Positions 9,301 through 16,713 of a stretch of DNA of 43,742 nucleotides are shown here, piece after piece. The position numbers and the translations under genes are program-made. Source of the stretch: Bacteroidota bacterium (lineage in GTDB: Bacteria; Bacteroidota; Bacteroidia; Chitinophagales; Saprospiraceae). The stretch lies in NCBI GenBank assembly GCA_024642665.1, contig JAHEAR010000030.1, positions 1 to 43,742 of the forward strand, written 5' to 3'. Position 1 is the stretch's first letter, and every line of letters begins with the position of its first letter. The notes beneath the pieces were generated by a model. The model was not told the origin of the DNA and ran no database searches. It saw nothing but the letters and a program-made list of their open reading frames with translations.

Positions 9301-10247
9301 TCAACAATTCCGGTACGGATAGTCCTATCGCCGGTCGGGATGCTTTTACGGGTGACAGCGATGCGCAGTTTAACAATGCCGGATTTATTACCAGCAAGAT
9401 TCAGGTTTGTTCAGACAATAATCAATCATTTAAGATTCGTTTTCGATTTGTCACGGACGGAGGAGTTGGCGGACCCGGACTAAACGGATGGTATATTGAC
9501 GATATTCTAATACAACAACTTTCCGGTGTCGTCAACAAATCCACTGTTTCTATGGAAGGGAGTGCGCTGGATAGTTTGACCTATTGCCTTGGCACATCTC
9601 CCTTCGTGGGCACAACCATCTATGTTGATGAAAATGCAGACGGAGACTTAAGTGGATCAACCTGGAATGGTGCTATGCATTACCTGCCCATTGCTTTGGA
9701 TGTAGCATCATGCAGAGAGGCAGATAGCTTATTGATTGCAGAAGGTACCTATATACCCAATTTAGAAAATGATCCGGGTATAGGTTTTATGATATCTGAT
9801 AGCACTTCGCTTTTTGGAGGATTCCCTTCAGGAGGTAGTTCGTTTGCCATGCGTAACCCTTCGATGTACATCACTGCATTGTCCGGTGACCTCGGCATAT
9901 TAAATGATACTTCGGATAATGTATATCATATCGTAAAGGTATCACCGGGTCAAAAAGCTCTTCTTCTGGACGGGCTTACTTTAAGCGATGGCAATGCAAA
10001 TGGATCCGATGAAAATGGAAAAGGAGCTGCTATTTTCTGTGAAGGTGAATTATGGCTTGAAAATATTTCATTGAGTAATAATTTTGGGCGGATTGATGGG
10101 CGAATTATTTTCAATCATGGGGAGACGGGGCGACTATCTATAAGTAATTGCACTATCTATACGCCAGGAGATAGCCTGATTCAACTATTAAATAATAATT
10201 CAGGCCGTATATTCTTTCTTGGCAATACACAGTTTATAGAAGACTAA
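6369..10247 (+). CDS. Secreted M36 (fungalysin) metalloprotease, multidomain
   Basis: 1292 residues with an N-terminal signal peptide (about 1-19). An FTP-type propeptide follows near residues 30-110 (LVQKFRDIRVYNGLLNLNL). The M36 catalytic region carries HEYGH at residues 570-574 (zinc ligands His570 and His574, catalytic Glu571) and the third ligand Glu598 in GEGWSDFF. A PA domain is inserted ahead of the active site, at about 430-545 (CNFTVKVKKVQDLGA). After residue 770 come a DUF11-like beta domain, a region with immune-inhibitor-like WYIDDI motifs, and about 120 residues resembling the start of a right-handed beta-helix (IYVDENADGD). The active site looks intact, so it should be an extracellular endopeptidase. 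There is no recognisable T9SS tail: the frame stops inside the beta-helix-like part, which suggests a shortened C-terminus. Confidence 0.92.
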   Translation: MIRIYSIAFLFFIARSVEGQSLPVDIQVLLQQNQKKFGLTQQDIQEYEISDVYTTKQLNISHLYLVQKFRDIRVYNGLLNLNLQGGQLLSYGNRWVHDLAGHALDKEPLIIARTAVNRSAEHLGKISANPSLLSSEKNKFSLETKFVFEDSTLSRETISTELVWLKTDQASVLLCWVVSIYELDAENIWNIFIDAQTGAFIDKDNLVIECSFDKNYYTPTRSLNQVATDFSLMPMTEDSAYNVFPLTIESPNHGDRSVIVKPWMAAGPGNDATTLNWHDDGSNNYTSTRGNNVHAYEDIDANNLPGYSPDTSNLQFIYPFDPLLPPADNVAAAITNLFYWNNILHDVMYQYGFDEVSGNFQNNNLGRGGSGVDYVRAEGLDGGGSNNANFFTPADGSKPRMQMYLWSLVSSTSPLTINSPPFIAGEMWSAESDFSTNNKLEDIGLTTGDLVLVNDAVGSTHLACGELSNAESIPGKIAVIDRGSCNFTVKVKKVQDLGAIAAIVINDVGGAPIPMGGSDNSIVIPAVMVGLDDGNLLKAVLDTSIVNASLDYVSGGIIPDGDYDSGIIAHEYGHGISTRLTGGPASSNCLNNEEQMGEGWSDFFGLMLTTDWATAQPTDLRGIGTYVLGEPTDGTGIRTYPYTTDMEINPFTYADVADAPGSSSNPSPHFVGSVWSTMLWDMTWEIISIAGVDTDIYNGTGGNNIALSLVINGLKLQPCNPGFVDGRDAILLADELLYDGLYKCAIWKAFAGRGLGVDADQGSSDDFEDGVESFATPDGISIESTPLAIHGTEGQEITFQLRAICGCTTQSDIEVKDKLSEDLTYIPGSGGIFNGNEVVFTADTIFVQDTLAFTYRAFINACSATDTVIISDDDSETPDDYTSIKLAGSGIRRWVKNNTQFVSPSHSYYAEDYNQLSDYALTLTNAANTSGPLEITFHHRYETESNYDGGVVEYSWDGGLTWHDAGANFVLNGYPASINNSGTDSPIAGRDAFTGDSDAQFNNAGFITSKIQVCSDNNQSFKIRFRFVTDGGVGGPGLNGWYIDDILIQQLSGVVNKSTVSMEGSALDSLTYCLGTSPFVGTTIYVDENADGDLSGSTWNGAMHYLPIALDVASCREADSLLIAEGTYIPNLENDPGIGFMISDSTSLFGGFPSGGSSFAMRNPSMYITALSGDLGILNDTSDNVYHIVKVSPGQKALLLDGLTLSDGNANGSDENGKGAAIFCEGELWLENISLSNNFGRIDGRIIFNHGETGRLSISNCTIYTPGDSLIQLLNNNSGRIFFLGNTQFIED

Positions 10248-10268
10248 AACTATTCAACAGGTTGGTAG

Positions 10269-11120
10269 CTATTTGGGAATAGCGACAAAATCAAAATGCG
10301 ACCATTTTGACATGTCGGCCGCCTGCTCAATTAATATAGTATCATGCTTTTTATCGGTAGCTCCCACAGCAGGATGATCATTGATCGTCTCCAATTTATA
10401 AAGTGAATATCCCATATCCGCTATGACATGAAATAAATCACTGCGTTCTTCATCATTGAGATATTTATTGCATTCGGATATGATAAAGGGTTTTGTCTCT
10501 AGTAATATCGGCTTAATACTTTTAAGGACCTCTTTGTCATACCCTTCAGCATCCACCTTAACCAGAGATAACGTACCAAGCATATCAGCATAATGTTCTC
10601 TGAGGTAATTTGTCAGACTTCTGCCCTGGACTTTCAGAATATGCTTATGCCTGTTTTTAGTTGTTTGTAAACTTTGAAAATTACCCCCATTACAAAAAGA
10701 GGCATCTGAATAATTAAACTCAAACTCACCATCTCTATCGGTAGCAGCAAAGGGCAGTGGAATTATATTTGTTTTGCTCTTATTGAGTGAGGCATTTTTT
10801 TCCAGCACTTTAAATACATAAGGATTAGGTTCTAATGCCAGCGTAGTACCCGCTGCACCATTTGCCAGGGCCATTGGAACTGTTGTATCGCCATTGTGTG
10901 CCCCAATATCAATCACTAGTGTGCCGGGTCTGGAATAGATCTTATAAAAATCAACCACTGCTTGTGTCATGGTTTTGACCTGATCGTAAGGATGCAACCA
11001 ATGGGCATATTCGATTGTCCCTTCATTTTCCAAATCAAAGGTTATTAAATCATAGCCATACTCGTGAAGAGAACGCTTAGATTTTATTTTTTCAATCTTT
11101 TTCCTGATATAATTCAGCAT
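10269..11120 (-). CDS. FkbM family SAM-dependent methyltransferase
   Basis: 283 residues. The SAM-binding motif I is LVIDIGAHNGDTTVPMA near residues 88-104, followed by the acidic LALEPNPYVFKVLEKN at about 115-130 and the FkbM-typical SLVKVDAEGYDKEVLKS near 185-200. Members O-methylate sugars, polyketides or other small molecules in the cytoplasm. The gene converges with the M36 protease (21-base gap) and diverges from fabH across 263 bases, so it seems to stand alone. The substrate is unknown; a sugar of a surface glycan is plausible given the glycan genes elsewhere in the window, but this is inference. Confidence 0.85.
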   Translation of the reverse strand: MLNYIRKKIEKIKSKRSLHEYGYDLITFDLENEGTIEYAHWLHPYDQVKTMTQAVVDFYKIYSRPGTLVIDIGAHNGDTTVPMALANGAAGTTLALEPNPYVFKVLEKNASLNKSKTNIIPLPFAATDRDGEFEFNYSDASFCNGGNFQSLQTTKNRHKHILKVQGRSLTNYLREHYADMLGTLSLVKVDAEGYDKEVLKSIKPILLETKPFIISECNKYLNDEERSDLFHVIADMGYSLYKLETINDHPAVGATDKKHDTILIEQAADMSKWSHFDFVAIPK

Positions 11121-11255
11121 AGTGGATAGAAATTCGTTTTGCTTATTCTTAAATCACCTTAACGAGCATCAAATAATTCGCCTAAAAACCTGTAAAACTT
11201 TGTGCTCATCACCAAGCTAAACTTGTCATTTTAGTCTGCAAATGTATATAAAATG

Positions 11256-11292
11256 CTCCACACCCCGAACTGATGTGGAGGTACCTCCCGCA
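11256..11292. promoter_or_regulatory. Overlapping inverted repeats between FkbM and fabH
   Basis: CTCCACA (11256-11262) and TGTGGAG (11274-11280) form a perfect 7-bp inverted repeat with an 11-base spacer. Its right arm overlaps a perfect 12-bp palindrome, GGAGGTACCTCC (11277-11288), which extends imperfectly to 11274-11292. The two structures cannot form on one strand at once. The block is more GC-rich than its surroundings. An operator or conformational switch is possible. Confidence 0.45.
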
Positions 11293-11347
11293 CCGGCAAC
11301 CAAGAAATTAATCGCTTGCGCTTACACGATTCTACCCCATGATTAAT

Positions 11348-11355
11348 TATCTTGA
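11348..11355 (+). promoter_or_regulatory. -7-like promoter element for fabH
   Basis: TATCTTGA, 28 bases before the ATG at 11384, close to the TATCTTGC elements found upstream of other genes in the window. No -33 TTG is at the right distance. Confidence 0.35.
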
Positions 11356-11383
11356 GACGTATTACAAACCAATCTATTAGCCT

Positions 11384-12442
11384 ATGCCTTCTTCATACAT
11401 AAAGGGAATTGGGTTCTATGTCCCTGGAAATGTTGTATCCAACGATGATCTGGCCAGACATATGGAGACCTCGGACGAATGGATTCAGGAACGAACCGGT
11501 ATTCAGGAGCGACGCTATAGCACCAAACATAAAGAAACTACATCCATCCTTGGCACCAATGCCGCAAAAAAGGCATTAACCAATGCCCGGATGAAGGCTG
11601 AAGAACTTGATCTGATCATATTTGCCACACTAAGTCCTGACTATTATTTCCCGGGATGTGGTGTACTGCTACAACGCCAACTTGGCATCACGAAAACTGA
11701 AATACCGGCCTTAGATATCAGAAATCAGTGTAGTGGTTTTGTCTATGGCCTCTCCGTTGCAGATGCATTTATTCGAAGTGGGATGTATCAAAACATTTTA
11801 CTGGTCGGTGCTGAAACGCATTCCATGGGATTGGATTTCTCGACAGAAGGAAGGAATGTTACTGTGATCTTTGGTGATGGTGCAGGCGCTGTCGTGTTAA
11901 GTGCTACGTCCGAAACAGATCGAGGAATTTTAGCCACCAGAATACATGCGGATGGCACTCATGCAGAAGAACTAGCGATGATCAATCCCGGTTCACATGG
12001 TGGTGTACATGCAGATGATCTCACCATTTTTGGCTATGAAGAATCCGAATTTGGCAAAACCTTTATCAGCCCGAAAATGATAACCGATGGTATGATTTAT
12101 CCTAACATGAATGGTCCGTTTGTTTTTAAAAATGCTGTTGCCAGATTTCCCGAAGTGATTGGCGAGGTACTTGACGCTACAGGGTTGGTGAAGGAAGATA
12201 TAGATCTTTTGGTATGTCATCAGGCCAATCTTCGAATCAGTCAGTTTGTTCAAAAGCGGATGGGTTTGCGTGATGATCAGGTTTGGAATAATATTCAGAA
12301 ATATGGCAATACCACAGCAGCCTCCATTCCGATCGCCCTTGCAGAGGCAGTGGAAGCCGGTAAGGTAAAAAAAGGAGACCTGATTTGTTTGGCTGCTTTT
12401 GGTAGTGGATTTACCTGGGGAGCTTCATTGATTCGATGGTAA
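11384..12442 (+). CDS. fabH: 3-oxoacyl-ACP synthase III (FabH type)
   Basis: 352 residues with the thiolase fold and the complete ketoacyl synthase III triad: Cys116 (RNQCSGFVYGL), His279 (VCHQANLRI) and Asn309 (YGNTTAASIP). The N-terminus shows the expected SNDDLARHMETSDEWIQERTGI block. FabH condenses an acyl-CoA with malonyl-ACP to start fatty acid synthesis in the cytoplasm. The protein is about 35 residues longer than E. coli FabH, mostly from an insertion at about residues 190-230, a length common in Bacteroidota paralogues. No acyl carrier or other fab genes adjoin it, so it may be one of several paralogues or serve a specialised lipid route. bshB1 follows after 94 bases with its own promoter-like site. 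Confidence 0.88.
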   Translation: MPSSYIKGIGFYVPGNVVSNDDLARHMETSDEWIQERTGIQERRYSTKHKETTSILGTNAAKKALTNARMKAEELDLIIFATLSPDYYFPGCGVLLQRQLGITKTEIPALDIRNQCSGFVYGLSVADAFIRSGMYQNILLVGAETHSMGLDFSTEGRNVTVIFGDGAGAVVLSATSETDRGILATRIHADGTHAEELAMINPGSHGGVHADDLTIFGYEESEFGKTFISPKMITDGMIYPNMNGPFVFKNAVARFPEVIGEVLDATGLVKEDIDLLVCHQANLRISQFVQKRMGLRDDQVWNNIQKYGNTTAASIPIALAEAVEAGKVKKGDLICLAAFGSGFTWGASLIRW

Positions 12443-12449
12443 ATAAATC

Positions 12450-12464
12450 TCAAATGAAATTTGA
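12450..12464 (+). other. AT-rich hairpin after fabH
   Basis: TCAAAT-GAA-ATTTGA is a perfect 6-bp stem with a 3-base loop, 8 bases after the fabH stop. It has no T-tract and overlaps the region ahead of the bshB1 promoter-like site, so a terminator role is uncertain. Confidence 0.25.
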
Positions 12465-12487
12465 TTGATGGTAAAGCATTAATTTGC
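12461..12487 (+). promoter_or_regulatory. Putative promoter of bshB1
   Basis: A TTG at 12461-12463 and TAATTTGC at 12480-12487 are separated by 16 bases and lie 49 bases upstream of the bshB1 ATG. The -7 part has the TAnnTTGC form. Confidence 0.35.
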
Positions 12488-12536
12488 CCTCTCGATTAAT
12501 TGAATTTTCCTATCCGCAAAAAAGAAATTATAGCGC

Positions 12537-13247
12537 ATGAACGTTGATATCCTATTTATTGCTGCACATCCGGATGATGTCGAACTTTGTTGCGCAGGGA
12601 CGGTCTTCAGACATATTTCCCTTGGTCATACCGTAGGGATCGTTGATTTGACGGCCGGTGAATTAGGAACCCGCGGCAGTGCTGCTATTCGTGCTGAGGA
12701 ATCAGCCGTTGCCTCGAAAATTATGGGGATCGCCACCAGAGAAAATATAGGGCTTCCTGATGGTTTTTTCGACTTTTCAAAAGCTAACAAAGAGGCTATC
12801 ATTAAAGTCGTTAGAAAATATACTCCAACGATCGTCATCACGAATGCCATCCGGGACAGACATCCCGATCATGGACGAGCATCTCAGTTGGTCGAAGAAA
12901 GTTGTTTTCTTGCCGGTCTTCCAAAAATTGAATTGGAAGAGAATGGCAAAACGTTAACTGCCTGGCGACCCAAGCAGGTATATCACATGATACAGGACAA
13001 TTATATTGCACCTGATATTTGTGTTGATATCACACCCTTTATCGAGCAGAAGACTGATGCTGTGATGGCATATCGTTCTCAGTTTTTTGACCCTCTTTCA
13101 AACGAACCACACACCCCGATCTCGGGACTTGATTTTCAGGATTTCCTCAAAGCGAGAGCACGAGAGATGGGAAGACTTATTGGTGTAGAATATGCTGAAG
13201 GCTATACGATAAAGGGCCCGGTGAAAAAGGATGATCTTTTGCTATAG
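12537..13247 (+). CDS. bshB1: Bacillithiol biosynthesis deacetylase BshB1
   Basis: 236 residues, a PIG-L/LmbE-family zinc deacetylase. The metal-binding AHPDD is at residues 10-14 (His11, Asp13, Asp14) and the second metal motif RHPDHGRA at 108-115 (His109, His112). The BshB1 subgroup hallmarks DLTAGELGTRG and YRSQF are present. The enzyme removes acetyl from N-acetylglucosaminyl-malate, the second step in making the thiol bacillithiol in the cytoplasm. Its length matches the family (about 235). The partner genes bshA and bshC are not in the window. It follows fabH in the same direction but probably has its own promoter. Confidence 0.9.
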   Translation: MNVDILFIAAHPDDVELCCAGTVFRHISLGHTVGIVDLTAGELGTRGSAAIRAEESAVASKIMGIATRENIGLPDGFFDFSKANKEAIIKVVRKYTPTIVITNAIRDRHPDHGRASQLVEESCFLAGLPKIELEENGKTLTAWRPKQVYHMIQDNYIAPDICVDITPFIEQKTDAVMAYRSQFFDPLSNEPHTPISGLDFQDFLKARAREMGRLIGVEYAEGYTIKGPVKKDDLLL

Positions 13248-13253
13248 GATGAC

Positions 13254-13274
13254 GCCCCTTCAGGGCTGGGTTTT
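13254..13274 (+). terminator. Weak intrinsic terminator candidate after bshB1
   Basis: GCCC-CTTCA-GGGC forms a short 4-bp stem 6 bases after the bshB1 stop, followed by TGGG and a T-run (TTTTCTT). The stem is short, so this is tentative. Confidence 0.3.
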
Positions 13275-13324
13275 CTTATGGGCTGTTATTATTCTTTTGT
13301 ATTGGTGTGCCTTCAAGGATGATG

Positions 13325-13675
13325 TTACTTATAGTATCGCATGTAATAGTCTCGCTTGCCTTCCATCCATTCCGTATAGTATAGTGAACCAAGTCTGAAA
13401 CGAGGAGCAAGTTTGCTTTTTGATTGCAGTTGATACTCCAGTTTGCAAAACAAACTCGGCAGATGATCCAGTGATGGTATATGGGAGATGGACCGACCAG
13501 CTATCACGTTATTTTGAGAAGCCAGCTGAAAATTGAATGTTGAAAGAGATGGGAGCGGATATGAAAATAAGGATGTAGTTAATTTAATTGAATCCATTGG
13601 AAACATCTCATCTGTGTCCTGAGCAAACACGCCGGAGTAAATTAACAGACAAATCCCTAATGAACATATTTTCAT
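13325..13675 (-). CDS. Small exported protein of unknown function
   Basis: 116 residues. The N-terminus MKICSLGICLLIYSGVFAQ is a good signal peptide with cleavage after about residue 18, so the mature protein of about 98 residues is likely periplasmic or surface-exposed. It is rich in Ser, Leu and aromatic residues and ends in a Tyr/Arg/Lys-rich tail (YYMRYYK). I do not recognise a family. It lies 51 bases downstream of the carboxyltransferase gene on the same strand but has its own -7 element (TATCTTTA at 13680-13687) only four bases from its ATG, which supports it as a real, separately transcribed gene. Confidence 0.6.
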   Translation of the reverse strand: MKICSLGICLLIYSGVFAQDTDEMFPMDSIKLTTSLFSYPLPSLSTFNFQLASQNNVIAGRSISHIPSLDHLPSLFCKLEYQLQSKSKLAPRFRLGSLYYTEWMEGKRDYYMRYYK

Positions 13676-13679
13676 TTTT

Positions 13680-13687
13680 TAAAGATA
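13680..13687 (-). promoter_or_regulatory. -7 promoter element, leaderless spacing
   Basis: On the minus strand TATCTTTA is followed by AAAA and then the ATG at 13675. The four-base distance predicts transcription starting at or next to the start codon. Confidence 0.45.
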
Positions 13688-13726
13688 GGGGGTTTGCATC
13701 AGACATAAATTTTCAATGGATACAAA

Positions 13727-15361
13727 TCAAGTTTGCAAGACACCGGTATTGAATGGTTCAATAGGGGCATGATCTGCTGCTTGCAGCGACTGCGAAATAA
13801 AATTTCTCGTATCCCTTGGATCAATAATCGCATCTACCCACAAACGTGCAGCTGCATAATAAGGGGATGTCTGTTCGTCATAGCGGGCTTTGATCTTATT
13901 AAAGAGTTCTTTTTCACCGTCCGGATCAGGTTTTTCTCCTTTCGCAGCGAGAGATGATACTTGTATTTGCGTTAATACTTTGGCCGCCACAGCGCCACCC
14001 ATTACAGCAATATTAGCGGTCGGCCATGCGGCAATAAATCTTGGATCATAGGCTTTTCCACACATGGCATAATTTCCTGCGCCATAACTATTACCCGCGA
14101 TGATGGTAATTTTCGGAACAGTACTGTTGGCTACAGCATTGACCATCTTCGCTCCATCCTTTATAATCCCACCATGTTCTGATCGTTTACCGACCATAAA
14201 ACCGGTAACATCATGAATAAAAACAAGTGGGATTTTTTTCTGGTTGCAGTTCAGAATAAATCGAGTAGCCTTATCTGCAGAATCAGAATAGATGACCCCA
14301 CCCAATTGCATTTCTCCTTTTTTTGATTTGACTACTTCTCTTTCATTGGCAACGATACCCACTGACCAACCGTCAATGCGAGCGTAGGCACAAATAATTG
14401 TTTTACCATACTCCTCTTTATAGAATGTCATTTTCCCTTCATCCACGAGATGCCTTAAAAGCTCTGTCATGGAATATGGTTTCGCCTGATCAGATGGCAT
14501 ATGATTCAGGATAGCATCTTCACCTCCCGGTGCCGGTTGAGATTCCTCGCGATTTAAATGGGTAGAAGAAATCGGTCCAAAGCGCGATACTAAATCGCGA
14601 ATAGTTTTAAGGCATGTTTCATCGTCAGGCATTTTGTAATCAGTTACACCGGAGATTTCACTGTGGGTGGAGGCTCCTCCCAAATCTTCCTGTTCTACAT
14701 TTTCGCCGATGGCTGCTTTGACTAAATAGGGACCTGCCAGAAAAATAGAACCTGTACCCTCGACGATCAGAGCCTCATCAGACATCGCAGGCAGATATGC
14801 TCCACCCGCTACACAAGAACCCATGATGGCAGAAATCTGAGGAACACCCATCGAAGACAACTTTGCATTGTTTCTGAAAATTCTACCAAAATGCTCTTTG
14901 TCAGGAAATATTTCATCCTGCATCGGCAGAAAAACACCTGCACTATCTACCAGATAAATGATTGGAATCCGATTCTCCATCGCGATCTCCTGCGCTCTCA
15001 AATTTTTCTTCCCCGTGATGGGAAACCAGGCTCCTGCTTTTACGGTAGCATCATTAGCCACAATCAAACAAGTCCTGTTGGAAACCTGCCCCATCACTAC
15101 GATGACACCACCTGCCGGACATCCTCCATATTCTTTATACATCTCATCCCCGGCAAAGGCACCTATCTCCATTCTGGTAGTATTTGGATCCAGTAATCGG
15201 TCAATACGCTCACGCGCGGTGAGTTTGCCGAGCTGGTGTTGTTTATCAATTTTCTTTTGTCCACCGCCCAGGGCTATGGCTTCAAACTTGCGTTGCATTT
15301 GGGAGATAAGGAGCTTCATGGCATCCTCATTCTTGAGTTCATCTATATTGTACGAAGGCAT
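13727..15361 (-). CDS. Acyl-CoA carboxylase, carboxyltransferase (beta) subunit
   Basis: 544 residues from the ATG at 15361. A TTG nine codons upstream also keeps the frame open but lies upstream of the apparent -7 element, so I reject it. It has two crotonase-fold halves: the N-terminal half has LTARERIDRLLDP and the GSCVAGGAYLPAMSDE acyl-CoA oxyanion segment, and the C-terminal half has DVTGFMVG and GNSYGAGNYAMCGKAYDPRF. This best matches the methylcrotonyl-CoA/geranyl-CoA carboxylase beta group (about 535 residues), acting in leucine catabolism by moving CO2 from biotin to the acyl-CoA. Propionyl-CoA carboxylase is an alternative. The biotin-carrying alpha subunit is not adjacent, which is unusual for this group. 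Confidence 0.85.
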   Translation of the reverse strand: MPSYNIDELKNEDAMKLLISQMQRKFEAIALGGGQKKIDKQHQLGKLTARERIDRLLDPNTTRMEIGAFAGDEMYKEYGGCPAGGVIVVMGQVSNRTCLIVANDATVKAGAWFPITGKKNLRAQEIAMENRIPIIYLVDSAGVFLPMQDEIFPDKEHFGRIFRNNAKLSSMGVPQISAIMGSCVAGGAYLPAMSDEALIVEGTGSIFLAGPYLVKAAIGENVEQEDLGGASTHSEISGVTDYKMPDDETCLKTIRDLVSRFGPISSTHLNREESQPAPGGEDAILNHMPSDQAKPYSMTELLRHLVDEGKMTFYKEEYGKTIICAYARIDGWSVGIVANEREVVKSKKGEMQLGGVIYSDSADKATRFILNCNQKKIPLVFIHDVTGFMVGKRSEHGGIIKDGAKMVNAVANSTVPKITIIAGNSYGAGNYAMCGKAYDPRFIAAWPTANIAVMGGAVAAKVLTQIQVSSLAAKGEKPDPDGEKELFNKIKARYDEQTSPYYAAARLWVDAIIDPRDTRNFISQSLQAADHAPIEPFNTGVLQT

Positions 15362-15365
15362 GGTC

Positions 15366-15373
15366 GAAAGATA
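15366..15373 (-). promoter_or_regulatory. -7 promoter element, leaderless spacing
   Basis: Minus-strand TATCTTTC is followed by GACC and then ATG (15361). The four-base gap matches three other genes in the window. It also decides the start codon, because the upstream TTG alternative (15388) precedes the element. Confidence 0.5.
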
Positions 15374-15466
15374 AGTGTTTGCTTTCAACAGTCACAGTAC
15401 CACATTGGGAATATGACGACACTTCTATGGTTTGGGATACTGTATGACCTTGTCTGCTGCAACAGT

Positions 15467-15532
15467 TAATCAAAAATCAGTTTGATTATACATAATATAT
15501 AATATTATATTAATATATATTAATTTGATTAT
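15467..15532. promoter_or_regulatory. AT-rich cluster of palindromes between divergent genes
   Basis: Within the 253-base gap between the carboxyltransferase and aldolase genes there is an almost pure A/T block. It holds an 8-bp inverted repeat, TAATCAAA (15467-15474) against TTTGATTA (15481-15488); the palindrome ATATAATATTATAT (15497-15510); the 16-bp palindrome ATTAATATATATTAAT (15509-15524); and a direct copy of TTTGATTAT (15481 and 15524). It may be an operator region, an easily melted promoter or a nucleoid-protein site. Confidence 0.45.
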
Positions 15533-15614
15533 TTGTATTTTATACAACTAAAAAAGCCAATGATAGGAAATGCCGCGTGTAAATTCACTATTTTGATGCT
15601 TCTATTGAATAGTT

Positions 15615-16646
15615 ATGGGACCACCGATCATCAATCTTACAAGTGATACACTGACCAAGCCCACCTCGGGCATGCTGAAGGCTATGATGCAGGCAGAAGT
15701 GGGGGACGATGTGTTTAGACAGGACCCCACTACCGCTGCTCTGGAAAGGAAAATGGCCGATATGTTCGGTCATGAAGCAGCTTTATTTTGTCCTTCTGGG
15801 ACAATGACTAATCAGATTGCCATCAAAGCACAAACTCAACCGCTGGATGAAATTCTTTGTGATGAATTGGCACATATCTACCGCTACGAACTCGGTGGCT
15901 ATGGATTTCATTCGGGCGTAAGTATCCATGTGATGCGAGGGAATGGAGGCATCGTGACCCCTGAAATGGTCACCGCCGGTGTAAAACCAAAAGCTGATTG
16001 GAATCCAAATTCAAAATTGCTATGCCTAGAAAACTCTATCAACATGGGTGGAGGCATTTATTATTCTTTCGATCAAATCAAAGCACTTACAGAAACGGCC
16101 AGAACGCATGGACTGAAAACGCACCTGGATGGGGCACGGCTTTTCAATGTCCTGGTAGAAACCGGTGATACACCTAAGGCCTATGGTCAACAATTCAACA
16201 GCATTTCGATTTGTCTTTCAAAGGGATTGGGTGCACCGGTAGGTTCCGTGCTCATTAGTGATGCAGAAACTATATCTATGTCCCGAAGGATTCGCAAAGT
16301 GATGGGAGGTGGTATGCGCCAAAGTGGGTTTCTCGCCGCTGCCGGCATCTATGCTTTGGATCATCATATTGACAGACTTAAGGAGGATCATAACCGGGCT
16401 CGCAGAAGTGCTTCAAAATTATCAGGTTTATCATGGGTGGCTGAAATACTGCCCGTTAAAACCAATATTGTGATTTTCCGTGTGGCTGATCATCTCCGTG
16501 CAAAAGACGTGGAAACTGCTTTAGTGAAGAAAAACATTATTTGTTTAGCAATCAGTGAACAATATATTCGCTGGGTGTTTCATCTTGATATAAATGATGA
16601 AATGACAGCTGTTATTGAAAATTTAACGGATGATCTCTTTTCATAA
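15615..16646 (+). CDS. ltaE: Low-specificity L-threonine aldolase
   Basis: 343 residues, a fold-type I PLP enzyme. The start INLTSDTLTKPTSGML and the block VGDDVFRQDPTTAALE are classic for the family. HLDGARLFN near residue 175 supplies the cofactor aspartate, and CLSKGLGAPVGS contains the PLP lysine at residue 203. It cleaves L-threonine (and allo-threonine) to glycine and acetaldehyde in the cytoplasm, linking amino acid breakdown with glycine supply. The length is normal. It diverges from the acyl-CoA carboxyltransferase gene and is followed 67 bases later by an unrelated secreted protein, so it is probably monocistronic. Confidence 0.92.
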   Translation: MGPPIINLTSDTLTKPTSGMLKAMMQAEVGDDVFRQDPTTAALERKMADMFGHEAALFCPSGTMTNQIAIKAQTQPLDEILCDELAHIYRYELGGYGFHSGVSIHVMRGNGGIVTPEMVTAGVKPKADWNPNSKLLCLENSINMGGGIYYSFDQIKALTETARTHGLKTHLDGARLFNVLVETGDTPKAYGQQFNSISICLSKGLGAPVGSVLISDAETISMSRRIRKVMGGGMRQSGFLAAAGIYALDHHIDRLKEDHNRARRSASKLSGLSWVAEILPVKTNIVIFRVADHLRAKDVETALVKKNIICLAISEQYIRWVFHLDINDEMTAVIENLTDDLFS

Positions 16647-16653
16647 TCATTTA

Positions 16654-16667
16654 AAAGGCTGACCTTT
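16654..16667 (+). other. Short hairpin after ltaE
   Basis: AAAGG-CTGA-CCTTT, a 5-bp stem with a 4-base loop, 7 bases after the ltaE stop. No T-run follows, so it is at best a weak terminator. Confidence 0.2.
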
Positions 16668-16713
16668 ATTCAATCTGATGAAAATGTATGTTAAGCATTA
16701 AAGAATTCCAATT

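Noticed and set aside
14958-15374. 138-codon plus-strand frame opposite the carboxyltransferase
   Set aside because: It is antisense to a strongly conserved coding region and has a Ser/Pro-rich shadow composition and no family motifs.
15481-15532. Possible mobile-element ends or attachment site in the AT-rich block
   Set aside because: The direct repeat TTTGATTAT is short, no transposase or integrase is near, and both flanking genes are intact.
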